A DNA stretch of 64,000 nucleotides from Actinacidiphila sp. DG2A-62 (GTDB taxonomy: Bacteria; Actinomycetota; Actinomycetes; Streptomycetales; Streptomycetaceae). The DNA lies in NCBI RefSeq assembly GCF_035825295.1, contig NZ_JAYMGI010000002.1, forward strand, positions 1,776,001 through 1,840,000, written 5' to 3'. A model generated the notes under the pieces. It did not search any database, was not told the DNA's origin, and was given only the letters and a program-made list of their open reading frames with translations. This document shows, in pieces, positions 50,028 to 58,610 of this stretch. Both the position numbers and the translations under genes were made by a program. The first letter of the stretch is position 1. Every line of letters starts with the position of its first letter.

Positions 50028-51083
50028 TCATGCCTTCACCAGTCCCTCGCCGCTGCCGCCGAGCGCCAGGTAGACGTCCTCCAGGCTGGGGACGGTGAGC
50101 GTGAAGTCGTCCAGCGCCGCGAAGGCGGGGCCGCCGGTGATCTCGGCGACGGCCGCGCGGGCCTGATCCTGCGGCAGCCGCAGCGTCCAGCGGCGGCCGG
50201 ACACCTCGGCGAGCGGGCGCAGCGCGGCGAGCGCGGGCAGGGCGGGCGGCTCGCGCCGCCACACCAGGTCCAGGCGGACGTCGCCGGCGACGAGGGCGCG
50301 CAGCGCGGCGGGGGTGTCGCAGGCGATCACCTTGCCGCGGTCGAGGACCGCGACGCGGTCCAGGACGGTCTCGGCCTCTATGACGTTGTGGGTGACGAGC
50401 AGGACGGTGACGCCGTGTTCGGCGCGGCGGCGGTCGACCGCGGACCACACCGCGCGGCGGGCGACCGGGTCCATGCCGGTGGTCGGCTCGTCCAGCACCA
50501 GGACGGGGCGCTGGCCGACCAGGGCGGCGGCCAGGCAGGCGAGGCGGCGCTGGCCGCCGGAGAGCTTCTTCAGCGGCAGGCCGGCCAGCGGGCCGAGGCC
50601 GAGTTCGTCGAGGACGGCGTCGCGGGCGGCGCGGGCGGCGGGCGCGTCCAGGCCGCGGAGCCGGCCGGTGGTCTCGGCGGCCAGCGCGACGGTCAGCTCG
50701 TCCAGGGCGGTGGACTCCTGGCCGAGGTAGCCGATCAGGCGGGAGGCACGGTCCGGGTGGCGGACCAGGTCGTGGCCGAGGACGTCGATGCGGCCGGCGT
50801 CGGGGCGCAGCAGGCCGGTGATCTGGCGGACCAGGGTGGTCTTGCCGGCGCCGTTCGGGCCGAGGATGCCGAAGAGTTCGCCGGTGCGGACGTCGAGGTC
50901 GATGCCGTCGTTGGCGCGGACGGCGCCGCCGGCGGGGCGCGCGGCGCGGCGGGCCAGCGGGCGGCGCGGCCGCGCGCTGCCCGCGGGGTAGGTCCGCACC
51001 AGGGCGCGGACGCGGACCGCGCACGCCGGGTCCGCGGGCGCGGGGGGCCGCGTGGCCGTCGTCTGCTGCGTGCCCGTCCTCAC
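50028..51083 (-). CDS. ABC-2 type exporter ATP-binding protein
   Basis: 351 aa. Walker A is GPNGAGKTTL (about residue 75), the signature KLSGGQRRLACLAAALVG, and Walker B VLVLDEPTTGMDP, followed by the H-loop VLLVTHN. This is the DrrA/CcmA-like export type. The C-terminal extension of about 100 residues is common in drug and lipid exporters. Start GTG at 51083 is 8 nt after TAGGCT, so the leader is 1-2 nt or absent. With the permease at 49016 it forms a two-gene exporter. Confidence 0.9.
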   Translation of the reverse strand: MRTGTQQTTATRPPAPADPACAVRVRALVRTYPAGSARPRRPLARRAARPAGGAVRANDGIDLDVRTGELFGILGPNGAGKTTLVRQITGLLRPDAGRIDVLGHDLVRHPDRASRLIGYLGQESTALDELTVALAAETTGRLRGLDAPAARAARDAVLDELGLGPLAGLPLKKLSGGQRRLACLAAALVGQRPVLVLDEPTTGMDPVARRAVWSAVDRRRAEHGVTVLLVTHNVIEAETVLDRVAVLDRGKVIACDTPAALRALVAGDVRLDLVWRREPPALPALAALRPLAEVSGRRWTLRLPQDQARAAVAEITGGPAFAALDDFTLTVPSLEDVYLALGGSGEGLVKA

Positions 51084-51091
51084 GCCGCCCG

Positions 51092-51097
51092 AGCCTA
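51092..51097 (-). promoter_or_regulatory. Candidate -10 box for the ABC exporter
   Basis: Minus-strand TAGGCT, 8 nt before the GTG at 51083, giving an almost leaderless transcript. Confidence 0.4.
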
Positions 51098-51190
51098 CGC
51101 GATGCGCTCCGGGCGGCGTTCACCCCTTCCCCCTCAACCCCTGCGACAGGCGTCACGCCGCCCCGGCGGCACCCGGTCCTCGCGGCGCTG

Positions 51191-51344
51191 GACGTGCACC
51201 CCCGGGGGCGCGGGGAACTGCGCCACAAGCCCAGCACGGGCCGGTGGTCCGGAGCGATCCGAACAGCCCCTTTGGCCCGGTGACGACCTGCGGGCCGCAG
51301 ATGGGCTTGTCGCGCAGTTCCCCGCGCCCCTGGGGGTGCACGTC
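51191..51344. repeat. Intergenic inverted-repeat element, copy B
   Basis: About 154 bp with inverted arms of about 42 bp (GACGTGCACCCCC, then GGGGCGCGGGGAACTGCGC) that differ at only about two positions. The asymmetric centre, GGTGGTCCGGAGCG followed by CTGCGGGCCGCAGATGGGCT, is shared with copy A at 28287-28429. No reading frame. It lies between the NYN gene and the ABC exporter. Confidence 0.85.
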
Positions 51345-51427
51345 GAGCGCCGAGCCGGCCCGGGGGGCCGTACCGCGCAACGTCCGGCGTCGACGTAGCG
51401 GGGTCGGGGGATGGCTCAGCGCCGGCG

Positions 51428-52605
51428 TCACGTGTCGAACTCGCGCCAGAACCCCGCACGGATGGCGTAACGATCGTGCTCGTCGATCTGGTCGTCCTTG
51501 TGCGCGAGCAGCCCGAACCTCGCGGCGTACCGCAGCAGCTCCCCGTCGATGCGGTGCGGCACCCGCGGATAGTGCGCGGACATCTGCTGCCGCAGCGCGG
51601 GGTCGGCGACCCGCGCGATCCAGCGCCGGGCGAAGACCTGCCCGACCTCGTACGGATCGCCGCTCACCGCGGTGATGTCCGCCTCCCGGTCGGCCCACCG
51701 CTGCTCCGCCGTGGTGAGCTGCGCGAGCGTCGGCAGGCCGCTGGTGTCGGACTGGTCCGCGCGCTCGGCCCAGCCCTTCTCCGAGGACCAGCGCAGCGTC
51801 GCGCCGGCCGGCGACTGCGGGGCCGCCGGCGCGTGCGGGCGGCCGAGGCCGGCCAGGTCCTTGGGCGTCGGGACGCCCTTGCCGGACGCCGCGTGCGGCT
51901 CGTCCCGGTGCTCCTCGTCGGCCGGCGCGGAGCCGTTCTTCGCCGGGTGCGGCTGCCCCGGCGCGGGCGCGCCGGTCTCCGGGAGCGGCGCGGACAGGAT
52001 CGCGGCGATCTCCGGCCTGATCTCGGGCCGGCTGGCGGCGGGCAGGCGCCGGGGACGTCCCGGGCCCTGATCGCCGCGGTGATCCACTCCCGGTCCAGCA
52101 CGCGCCGTTCGTCCGCCTCGGCGACCAGGTCCTCGGACTGGTTGTAGTCCCCGTCGGCGGCCTGCACGGCCCACAGGTGCACGGCCACCCCGTGCTCCTT
52201 GGCCGACATCATGCCGGGCAGCAGGTCGCCGTCGCCGGTGACCAGCACCACGTCCGAGCAGGCCCGGTTCCTGGCCAGTTCGGACAGCTCGGCGTGCATC
52301 GCGGCGTCGACGCCCTTCTGCGCCCAGCGGCCGTCCGTACGGGTGAGCGCGCCGAGCCGCACCGTCACCCGGGGCATCACCCGCAGCCGGCGGTGCTCGG
52401 GTTGCGGAACGCGGTCGGGCGCTCCGTCGAACCAGTAGATCCGCAGCAGCGGCTGCCCGGTCTCGCGTTCCGCGCGTTCGCGCAGGCCAGCGACCACGGC
52501 GGCATGATCGACGACGATGCGGGAGCGCGAGGGCTCGCCGGCCAGCAGGCTCGCCGCTGCGCCCAGCAGGTACCCGGCGTCCACCAGGACGACGCAGCGG
52601 TCCAC
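51428..52605 (-). CDS. NYN-domain (PIN-like) putative ribonuclease, frame-broken
   Basis: About 392 aa once the frame is restored. Acidic metal-binding positions of the NYN fold are seen in DRCVVLVDAGYLLG, QKGVDAAMHAELSELA and VVLVTGDGDLLPGM. The frame breaks after WITAAIRARDVP at 52051-52054 (four C read on the coding strand, five needed) and resumes as RRLPAASRPEI. After an Ala/Pro linker, a C-terminal domain appears (DPYEVGQVFARRWIARVADP, then IDGELLRYAARFGLL). Start GTG at 52605 with AGAGG 7 nt upstream. The target RNA, if any, is unknown. Confidence 0.8.
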
Positions 52606-52826
52606 GTTGCACCTCTTCCGGTCGCCCCCCAGCACGGATGTCCCCCGAGTCTGCCCGAAGCACCGGGGCTTATGACCCCGAACGCGATCTTCGGCGTGGC
52701 GGTTTGTGCGATCGTGCATGCCACCCAGCCGCCAACTGCCCGAAATGCGCGCTTTGTCGCCTCGTGCAAATCTGATGGCGGCCCTTCGGCCACACGATTA
52801 CCTCACTTCACCAGGAAGGCACGATC

Positions 52827-53003
52827 GTGGCGAAGAACAAGAACCAGAACCGTCAGCAGCGCGCGCAGCAGGACGAGCGGTCCGGCGCCCCGGCGATGGA
52901 GTCGCAGGAGCACGCCCCGCGCGCCACGGCGGCCGACGACCACGGCATGCCGGCGGCGAGCCGGGTGGCGCGCAAGCAGCAGAAGAAGTTCGGCCACAAC
53001 TGA
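52827..53003 (+). CDS. 58-aa basic hydrophilic protein, unknown function
   Basis: 58 codons, GTG at 52827 with GGAAGG about 8 nt upstream. It reads AKNKNQNRQQRAQQDERSG, then MESQEHAPRATAADD, and ends SRVARKQQKKFGHN: very polar, rich in Gln, Lys, Arg and Asn, with no hydrophobic stretch. It is followed by a perfect terminator hairpin, which supports expression as a unit. Divergent from the NYN gene (222 nt apart) and convergent with dnaE. I recall similar short proteins in streptomycetes but no assigned role. Confidence 0.72.
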   Translation: MAKNKNQNRQQRAQQDERSGAPAMESQEHAPRATAADDHGMPAASRVARKQQKKFGHN

Positions 53004-53030
53004 TCGCGCCGCGCGCGCACTTCCACACGA

Positions 53031-53064
53031 CGCGGGGGCACCCTTCGGGGCGCCCCCGCGTCGG
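53031..53064. terminator. Strong terminator between the 58-aa gene and dnaE
   Basis: Stem GACGCGGGGGC / GCGCCCCCGCGTC with a TTCGGG-type loop, between convergent stops at 53003 and 53119. It can serve both strands. Confidence 0.8.
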
Positions 53065-53118
53065 CGTCGGAGCCGGACCGCGCCCCGCGCGGCGTCCTCC
53101 GCCCGGGCCGCGCCCGGG

Positions 53119-56100
53119 TCAGCCGGCCTGCTGGCCCGCGGCCAGGCACGCGGGGCCGAGCAGCGCCTTGAGATCGCCGAACAGCGACGGATCGGCGGTC
53201 ACCCGGTGCCGGTCCAGCCGCAGCACCGTGGTGCTGCGGGCGCCCTGGAGCCTGACCCGCACCTCGGTGTTGCCCTTGTGGCTGTCCAGCACCTCGCCGA
53301 GCCGGGCCACCAGCGGCGGAGTGACCTTGACGGTCGGGATGGACAGCACCACCGGCGCGTTGGCGCCGACGTCGGTGAGGTCGGGGACCATCAGCTCCAT
53401 CGCCACCAGCCGCGGGATGTCCTCGCGCTTGTCCAGCCGCCCCTTGACGAACACCACCGCGTCCTCGACCAGTTGGGTGGACACCAGCTGGTAGGTGGCG
53501 GGGAAGAACATGCAGTCGACCGAGCCGGCCAGGTCCTCCACGGTGGCGATCGCCCACGCGTTGCCCTGCTTGGTCATCTTGCGCTGCAGGCCCGAGATGA
53601 TGCCGCCGATGGTGACGATCGCGCCGTCGGCGTAGTCGCCGGCCAGCGCCGCGATCGCCGCGTCGGTCTTGTCGTTGAGGATGTGCTCGATGCCGAACAG
53701 CGGGTGGTCGGAGACGTAGAGGCCGAGCATCTCGCGCTCCTGGGCGAGCAGGTAGCTCTTGTCCCACTCGATGTCGGAGAAGACCACGTCCATGCCGAAG
53801 GCCGGGCCGGAGTCGTCGTCCTCGTCGCCCATGCCGCCGAAGAGGTCGAACTGCCCCTCGGCCTCCTTGCGTTTGACCTGCACCACGTTGTCGATCATGG
53901 ACTCGAAGTGCTCGGTCAGACCGCGCCGGGTGTGCCCCAGTTCGTCGAACGCGCCGGCCTTGATCAGCGACTCGACGGTCCGCTTGTTGCAGACCACCAC
54001 CTCGACCTTGTCGAGGAAGTCCGGGAAGGTGGCGTAGCGCCCCTTGGACTTGCGGCACTTGACGATCGACTCGACCACGTTGGTGCCGACGTTGCGGACC
54101 GCGGTGAGGCCGAAGACGATCGTGTCGTCGCCGCGCGGGGTGAAGTTCGCGTTGGACTCGTTGACGTCCGGGGGAAGCACCTTGATGCCCATCCGGCGGC
54201 ACTCGTTGAGATAGAGCGCCATCTTGTCCTTGTCGTCCTTCACCGAGGTGAGCAGGCCCGCCATGTACTCGGCCGGGTAGTTCGCCTTCAGGTACGCGGT
54301 CCAGTACGACACCAGGCCGTACGCCGCGGAGTGCGCCTTGTTGAAGGCGTAGCCGGCGAAGGGGACCAGCACGTCCCACACCGCCTGGATGGCCTCGTCG
54401 GAGTAGCCCCGCTCCCGCATGCCGGCCTGGAAGGGGATGAACTCCTTGTCGAGGACCTCCTTCTTCTTCTTGCCCATCGCGCGGCGCAGCAGGTCGGCCT
54501 GGCCGAGCGAGTAGCCGGCGAGCACCTGGGCGGCCTTCTGCACCTGCTCCTGGTACACGATGAGGCCGTAGGTGATGTCCAGGACCTCCTTGAGCGGCTC
54601 TTCCAGCTCGGGGTGGATCGGGGTGATCTCCTGCTGCTTGTTCTTGCGCAGCGCGTAGTTGATGTGCGAGTTCATGCCCATCGGGCCCGGCCGGTACAGG
54701 GCCGAGACGGCGGAGATGTCCTCGAAGTTGTCGGGCTTCATCATGCGCAGCAGGGAGCGCATCGGGCCGCCGTCGAACTGGAAGACGCCCAGGGTGTCGC
54801 CGCGGCTGAGCAGCGCGTAGGTGTTCGGGTCGTCCAGCGGCAGCGCCAGCAGGTCGATGTCGATGCCCTTGTTGGCCTTGATCGACTTGACCGCGTCGTC
54901 CATGATCGTCAGGTTGCGCAGGCCCAGGAAGTCCATCTTCAGCAGGCCGAGCGACTCGCAGCTCGGGTAGTCCCACTGGGTCACCACGGCGCCGTCGTTC
55001 TTCGGCGAGAAGATCGGCACGTGGTCGATGAGCGACTCGGACGACATGATCACGCCGGCCGCGTGCACGCCCATCTGCCGGACCAGGCCCTCGATGCCGC
55101 GCGCGGAGTCGATCACCTTGGTGACGTCCGGCTCGTTCTCGTACATCGCGCGGACCTCGGCGGCCTCGCTGTAGCGCGGGTGGTCCTTGTCGGTGATGCC
55201 GGACAGCGGGATGCCCTTGCCCAGGACGTCGGCGGGCATCGCCTTGGTGATCCGGTCGCCCATGGAGAACGGGTAGCCGAGCACCCGGGCCGAGTCCTTG
55301 ATCGCGGCCTTGGCCTTGATGGTGCCGTAGGTGGCGATCTGGGCGACCTTGTCGGAGCCGTACTTCTCGGTGACGTACCGGATGACCTCGCCGCGCCGAC
55401 GCTCGTCGAAGTCGATGTCGACGTCGGGCATGGAGATGCGCTCGGGGTTGAGGAAGCGCTCGAAGATCAGGCCGTGCGGGACCGGGTCGAGGTCGGTGAT
55501 GCCCATCGCGTAGGCGACGATCGAGCCGGCCGCGGAGCCGCGGCCGGGGCCGACCGCGATGCCGTTGTTCTTCGCCCACATGATGAAGTCGGCGACGACC
55601 AGGAAGTAGCCGGGGAACCCCATCTGGATGATGGTGTCCATCTCGTACTCAGCGAGCTTCTGGCGGTCCTCGGGGATGCCGCCGGGGAAGCGCCGGGCCA
55701 TGCCGCGGGCGACCTCCTCGCGGAACCAGGACACCTCGTCGTACCCCTCGGGCACGTCGAACTTGGGCATCAGGTTCTTGAACTGGAACATGCCCTCGGT
55801 GTCGACCCGGTCGGCGATCAGCAGCTGCGTGTTGCGGCAGCCCTCCTGCCAGGCGTCCGAGGAGTCGATGGCGTACATCTCGGCGGCGGACTTCAGGTAG
55901 TAGCCGGAGCCGTCGAACTTGAACCGGTCGGGGTCCGACATGTTCGAGCCGGTCTGGATGCACAGCAGCGTGTCGTGCGCGCTGGCCTCCTCGGCATAGG
56001 TGTAGTGCGAGTCGTTGGTGACGACGAAGGGCGCCTTGAGCTTCTTGCTGATCTCCATCAGGCCGTCGCGGGCCCGGCGGTCGATGTCGATGCCGTGGTC

Positions 56101-56673
56101 CATGATCTCGACGAAGAAGTTCTCCTTGCCGAAGATGTCCTGGTACTCGGCGGCGGCCTTCAGCGCCTCGTCCATCTGCCCGAGCCGGATCCTGGTGGAG
56201 ACCTCGCCCGAGGGGCAGCCGGTGGTGCCCATCAGGCCCTCGGCGTACTCGCTGAGCAGTTCGCGGTCCATCCGGGGCTTGCGGAAGTAGCCCTCGAAGG
56301 AGGCCCGGGACTGGGCCCGGAAGAGGTTGTGCAGGCCGGTCTTGTTCCGCGCCCAGATGGTCATGTGGGTGTACGCGCCGGCGCCCGAGACGTCGTCGTT
56401 CTTCTGGTGCGGCGCGCCCCACTTCACCGGCTTGTTGTAGCGCCGGGACTCCGGCGCCAGATACGCCTCGATGCCCATGACCGGCGTCACACCCGCGGCC
56501 TTGGCCTGGTGGAAGAAGTCGTACGCGCCGTGCAGGTTGCCGTGGTCGGTGATGGCGACGTGGGACATCCCCATCTCGTTGCACGCCTTGAACATGTCCT
56601 TCAGCCTCGCCGCTCCATCCAGCAGCGAGTACTGGGTGTGGACGTGCAGGTGAGTGAAGGGCTGGTCGGTCAC
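53119..56673 (-). CDS. dnaE: DNA polymerase III subunit alpha
   Basis: Replicative polymerase, 1184 aa from the chosen start. It opens with the PHP domain (FTHLHVHTQYSLLDGAARL). The palm carries PDVDIDFDERRRGEVI, where aspartates bind the catalytic metals. VGPGRGSAAGSIVAYAMGIT and MGVHAAGVIMSSESL are typical of the family. An OB-fold follows, with FVKGRLDKREDIPRL and VTIGGIISGLQRKM. I prefer GTG at 56673 (VTDQPFTHLHV), with GGAGG 11 nt upstream; GTG at 56685 or TTG at 56694 are in-frame alternatives. No frame break is seen across 3.5 kb. Confidence 0.97.
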   Translation of the reverse strand: MTDQPFTHLHVHTQYSLLDGAARLKDMFKACNEMGMSHVAITDHGNLHGAYDFFHQAKAAGVTPVMGIEAYLAPESRRYNKPVKWGAPHQKNDDVSGAGAYTHMTIWARNKTGLHNLFRAQSRASFEGYFRKPRMDRELLSEYAEGLMGTTGCPSGEVSTRIRLGQMDEALKAAAEYQDIFGKENFFVEIMDHGIDIDRRARDGLMEISKKLKAPFVVTNDSHYTYAEEASAHDTLLCIQTGSNMSDPDRFKFDGSGYYLKSAAEMYAIDSSDAWQEGCRNTQLLIADRVDTEGMFQFKNLMPKFDVPEGYDEVSWFREEVARGMARRFPGGIPEDRQKLAEYEMDTIIQMGFPGYFLVVADFIMWAKNNGIAVGPGRGSAAGSIVAYAMGITDLDPVPHGLIFERFLNPERISMPDVDIDFDERRRGEVIRYVTEKYGSDKVAQIATYGTIKAKAAIKDSARVLGYPFSMGDRITKAMPADVLGKGIPLSGITDKDHPRYSEAAEVRAMYENEPDVTKVIDSARGIEGLVRQMGVHAAGVIMSSESLIDHVPIFSPKNDGAVVTQWDYPSCESLGLLKMDFLGLRNLTIMDDAVKSIKANKGIDIDLLALPLDDPNTYALLSRGDTLGVFQFDGGPMRSLLRMMKPDNFEDISAVSALYRPGPMGMNSHINYALRKNKQQEITPIHPELEEPLKEVLDITYGLIVYQEQVQKAAQVLAGYSLGQADLLRRAMGKKKKEVLDKEFIPFQAGMRERGYSDEAIQAVWDVLVPFAGYAFNKAHSAAYGLVSYWTAYLKANYPAEYMAGLLTSVKDDKDKMALYLNECRRMGIKVLPPDVNESNANFTPRGDDTIVFGLTAVRNVGTNVVESIVKCRKSKGRYATFPDFLDKVEVVVCNKRTVESLIKAGAFDELGHTRRGLTEHFESMIDNVVQVKRKEAEGQFDLFGGMGDEDDDSGPAFGMDVVFSDIEWDKSYLLAQEREMLGLYVSDHPLFGIEHILNDKTDAAIAALAGDYADGAIVTIGGIISGLQRKMTKQGNAWAIATVEDLAGSVDCMFFPATYQLVSTQLVEDAVVFVKGRLDKREDIPRLVAMELMVPDLTDVGANAPVVLSIPTVKVTPPLVARLGEVLDSHKGNTEVRVRLQGARSTTVLRLDRHRVTADPSLFGDLKALLGPACLAAGQQAG

Positions 56674-56827
56674 GGGCTGCGACACCTCCGGCAAGCGGTC
56701 CTCTGACGGCGTGGGGAAGTCTACGACCAGGCTCCGACAACGCCCCCGGACGCCGCCCGCGCCGGGGCGGCCGAATTCTCATCGGACTCTGAGGTTCCGC
56801 ACGTCACCACGTGGCACACTGTGGCCC

Positions 56828-57526
56828 ATGGTCGGCGTCGGACGAGGACTGAGGGCGGTGCGCGCGGCGGTGTTCGCCGCGCTGTGCGTCGTCATGTCCG
56901 GCACCACGCACGTCCTGCTGTCCCGGGAGCCGCTGCCGCTGCCGGTGATCGCCGCCGTGGCCGCCTCGGTGTTCGCGGTGGCCTACGCGCTCGGCGGCCG
57001 CGAGCGCGGCTACACGGCCATCGCCGCCGTGCTGATCCCGCTGGAGCTGGCCTCGGACACCCTGTTCAACGCCGGGCAGCGCACCTGCTACGGCCCCGGC
57101 GGCGGCCCGGTCACCGGCTCGTGGCGGTCGCTGCACGAGGCGATCGTCTGCCAGGGCGGCGGCGCGGGTGCTTCGCTCACCCGGGGCACGATCCCCGGGA
57201 ACACGCTCGCCGGCAGCGGCTCGCTGGCCGCGCGCACCACCGCCTCCGCCGCCGCGGGCCTGTCGGTGAGCCCCTGGCTGCTGCTCGCCGCCCACGTCGC
57301 GGTGGGCCTGGCCGCGGCCCTGCTGCTGCGCTCCGGCGAAGCCTGGCTGCACCGCAGCCTGCGCACCGTCTTCCGGCCGCTGCTGGTCGCGCTCGCCGCG
57401 CTGGCGGCCCGGCTGCCCGAGCGCCGCCCCGCGCGGCCCGCGGCCCCGCAGGCGCGGCTGCTGCCCGCGCTCCCCCTGCTGCTGCACTCCTTGGTGCGCC
57501 GGGGTCCGCCCGTCCTCGCCGCCTGA
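56828..57526 (+). CDS. Hypothetical multi-pass membrane protein
   Basis: 232 aa, ATG at 56828. Four hydrophobic segments are visible: AVFAALCVVMSGTTHVLL, PVIAAVAASVFAVAYALGG, IAAVLIPLELASDTLFNAG and, further on, PWLLLAAHVAVGLAAALLL, with a fifth possible. A Gly-rich loop between the third and fourth contains two cysteines (RTCYGPGG and AIVCQGGG). The C-terminal 50 or so residues are Arg/Ala/Pro-rich and cytoplasmic. I do not recognise a named family. It lies 65 nt before the DsbA-like gene and may be cotranscribed with it. Confidence 0.72.
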   Translation: MVGVGRGLRAVRAAVFAALCVVMSGTTHVLLSREPLPLPVIAAVAASVFAVAYALGGRERGYTAIAAVLIPLELASDTLFNAGQRTCYGPGGGPVTGSWRSLHEAIVCQGGGAGASLTRGTIPGNTLAGSGSLAARTTASAAAGLSVSPWLLLAAHVAVGLAAALLLRSGEAWLHRSLRTVFRPLLVALAALAARLPERRPARPAAPQARLLPALPLLLHSLVRRGPPVLAA

Positions 57527-57591
57527 CCGCGGCACCCGACGAGCGTTTCCTCTTCGCCCTTTTCCACCCGTTTCACCTCGGAGAATCCACC

Positions 57592-58392
57592 ATGAGCAGC
57601 AGGAACAGCAAGACCGCCAAGGCCGCCGCGCGGGAGCGGCTGCGCGCGCAGCGCGAGAAGGAGGCCAAGCGCGCGAAGATCCGCCGCCAGGTCACGGTGG
57701 CCGTCGGCATCGTCGTGGTGCTCGGCGCCGCGGCCGGCATAGCCGTCGCCGTGAACCAGTCGAACAAGCCCGGCTATTGGGAGGACGCCGCCAAGAAGAA
57801 GCTGGTCGCCCCCGCGAACACCTCGGGCAAGAACGGCACGATCATCGTCGTCGGCGACAAGAACAACAAGAACGTCGTCCACGAGTACGAGGACCTGCGC
57901 TGCCCGATCTGTGCGGCCTACGAGCAGGCCGCCGGCGATGCGGTGCTCCAGGGCGCCAAGGACGGGAAGTACCAGATCGACTACTCGTTCGCGGCGTTCA
58001 TCGACAACAACGGCGGCACCGGCTCCAAGAAGGCCCTCAGCGCGATGGGCGCGGCGGTGAACGTCTCCACGGAAGCCTTCGAGCAGTACCACAAGCTGCT
58101 CTACTCCAAGGCCGTCCACCCGGACGAGACCGACGACGCGTTCAGCAGCAGCGACAAGCTGATCTCGCTCGCCCAGCAAGTGCCGGCGCTCAAGGGAAAC
58201 GCCAAGTTCTCCGACGCGGTGAAGAACGGCACGTTCGACAAGTGGGCGCTGACCGTGCGCGACGCGTACAACAATGACCCGGCGTCGAGCAAGGGGACCC
58301 CGTACGTGCTGGTCAACGGCAAGCAGGTGCAGGTCATCGGCCAGACCGCGGACCAGGTGACGGCCGCCTTCGCCGCCCAGCTGAAGAAGTAG
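57592..58392 (+). CDS. Membrane-anchored DsbA-family thiol:disulfide oxidoreductase (second copy)
   Basis: 266 aa, the same layout as the gene at 24846. A Lys/Arg-rich cytoplasmic head comes first (SSRNSKTAKAAARERLRAQ, then KEAKRAKIRR), then one transmembrane helix (VTVAVGIVVVLGAAAGIAVAV) and a thioredoxin-like domain with the active site CPIC (HEYEDLRCPICAAYEQ). The cis-proline region is SKGTPYVLVNGKQV. ATG at 57592 with GGAGA about 8 nt upstream. Unlike the first copy, the active site has Ile instead of Ala at the third position. A 12-bp-stem terminator follows. Confidence 0.87.
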   Translation: MSSRNSKTAKAAARERLRAQREKEAKRAKIRRQVTVAVGIVVVLGAAAGIAVAVNQSNKPGYWEDAAKKKLVAPANTSGKNGTIIVVGDKNNKNVVHEYEDLRCPICAAYEQAAGDAVLQGAKDGKYQIDYSFAAFIDNNGGTGSKKALSAMGAAVNVSTEAFEQYHKLLYSKAVHPDETDDAFSSSDKLISLAQQVPALKGNAKFSDAVKNGTFDKWALTVRDAYNNDPASSKGTPYVLVNGKQVQVIGQTADQVTAAFAAQLKK

Positions 58393-58403
58393 CCGGTACG
58401 CGA

Positions 58404-58433
58404 CGGCCCGCCGCGCGGAACCGCGGCGGGCCG
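58404..58433 (+). terminator. Terminator after the second DsbA-like gene
   Basis: Perfect 12-bp stem CGGCCCGCCGCG / CGCGGCGGGCCG with a 6-nt loop, 12 nt past the stop codon. Confidence 0.75.
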
Positions 58434-58610
58434 GAGGCGGGGGACGGGAACGACTCCCCCGGTTTTCCACGGCGCCGCCCCTTCTCACGATCTCCCACCG
58501 CCCCCGGCCTCTTCCGGACCACGCGACCCTCGTCACAGGGCTGCCCCTGGCGGGTTCGGGTACGCGACCATCGCATGAGGCCGGGAACCCGGGCGAAGGA
58601 GAGGTGAGTG

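Larger units (their letters stand above)
51084..51427. other. Intergenic region with repeat element copy B
   Basis: 344 nt without a gene. It is mostly occupied by the inverted-repeat element at 51191-51344. The remaining flanks are GC-rich, and the only other signal I see is the exporter -10 candidate. Confidence 0.6.

Noticed and set aside
51428-53003. Toxin-antitoxin system (NYN plus small protein)
   Set aside because: The genes are divergent, 222 nt apart and separately terminated, unlike the overlapping operons typical of toxin-antitoxin pairs; the NYN protein is also far larger than toxin-type PIN proteins.
52177-56706. 1509-codon open frame opposite dnaE
   Set aside because: Antisense shadow for the same reason; dnaE is continuous and has every expected motif.
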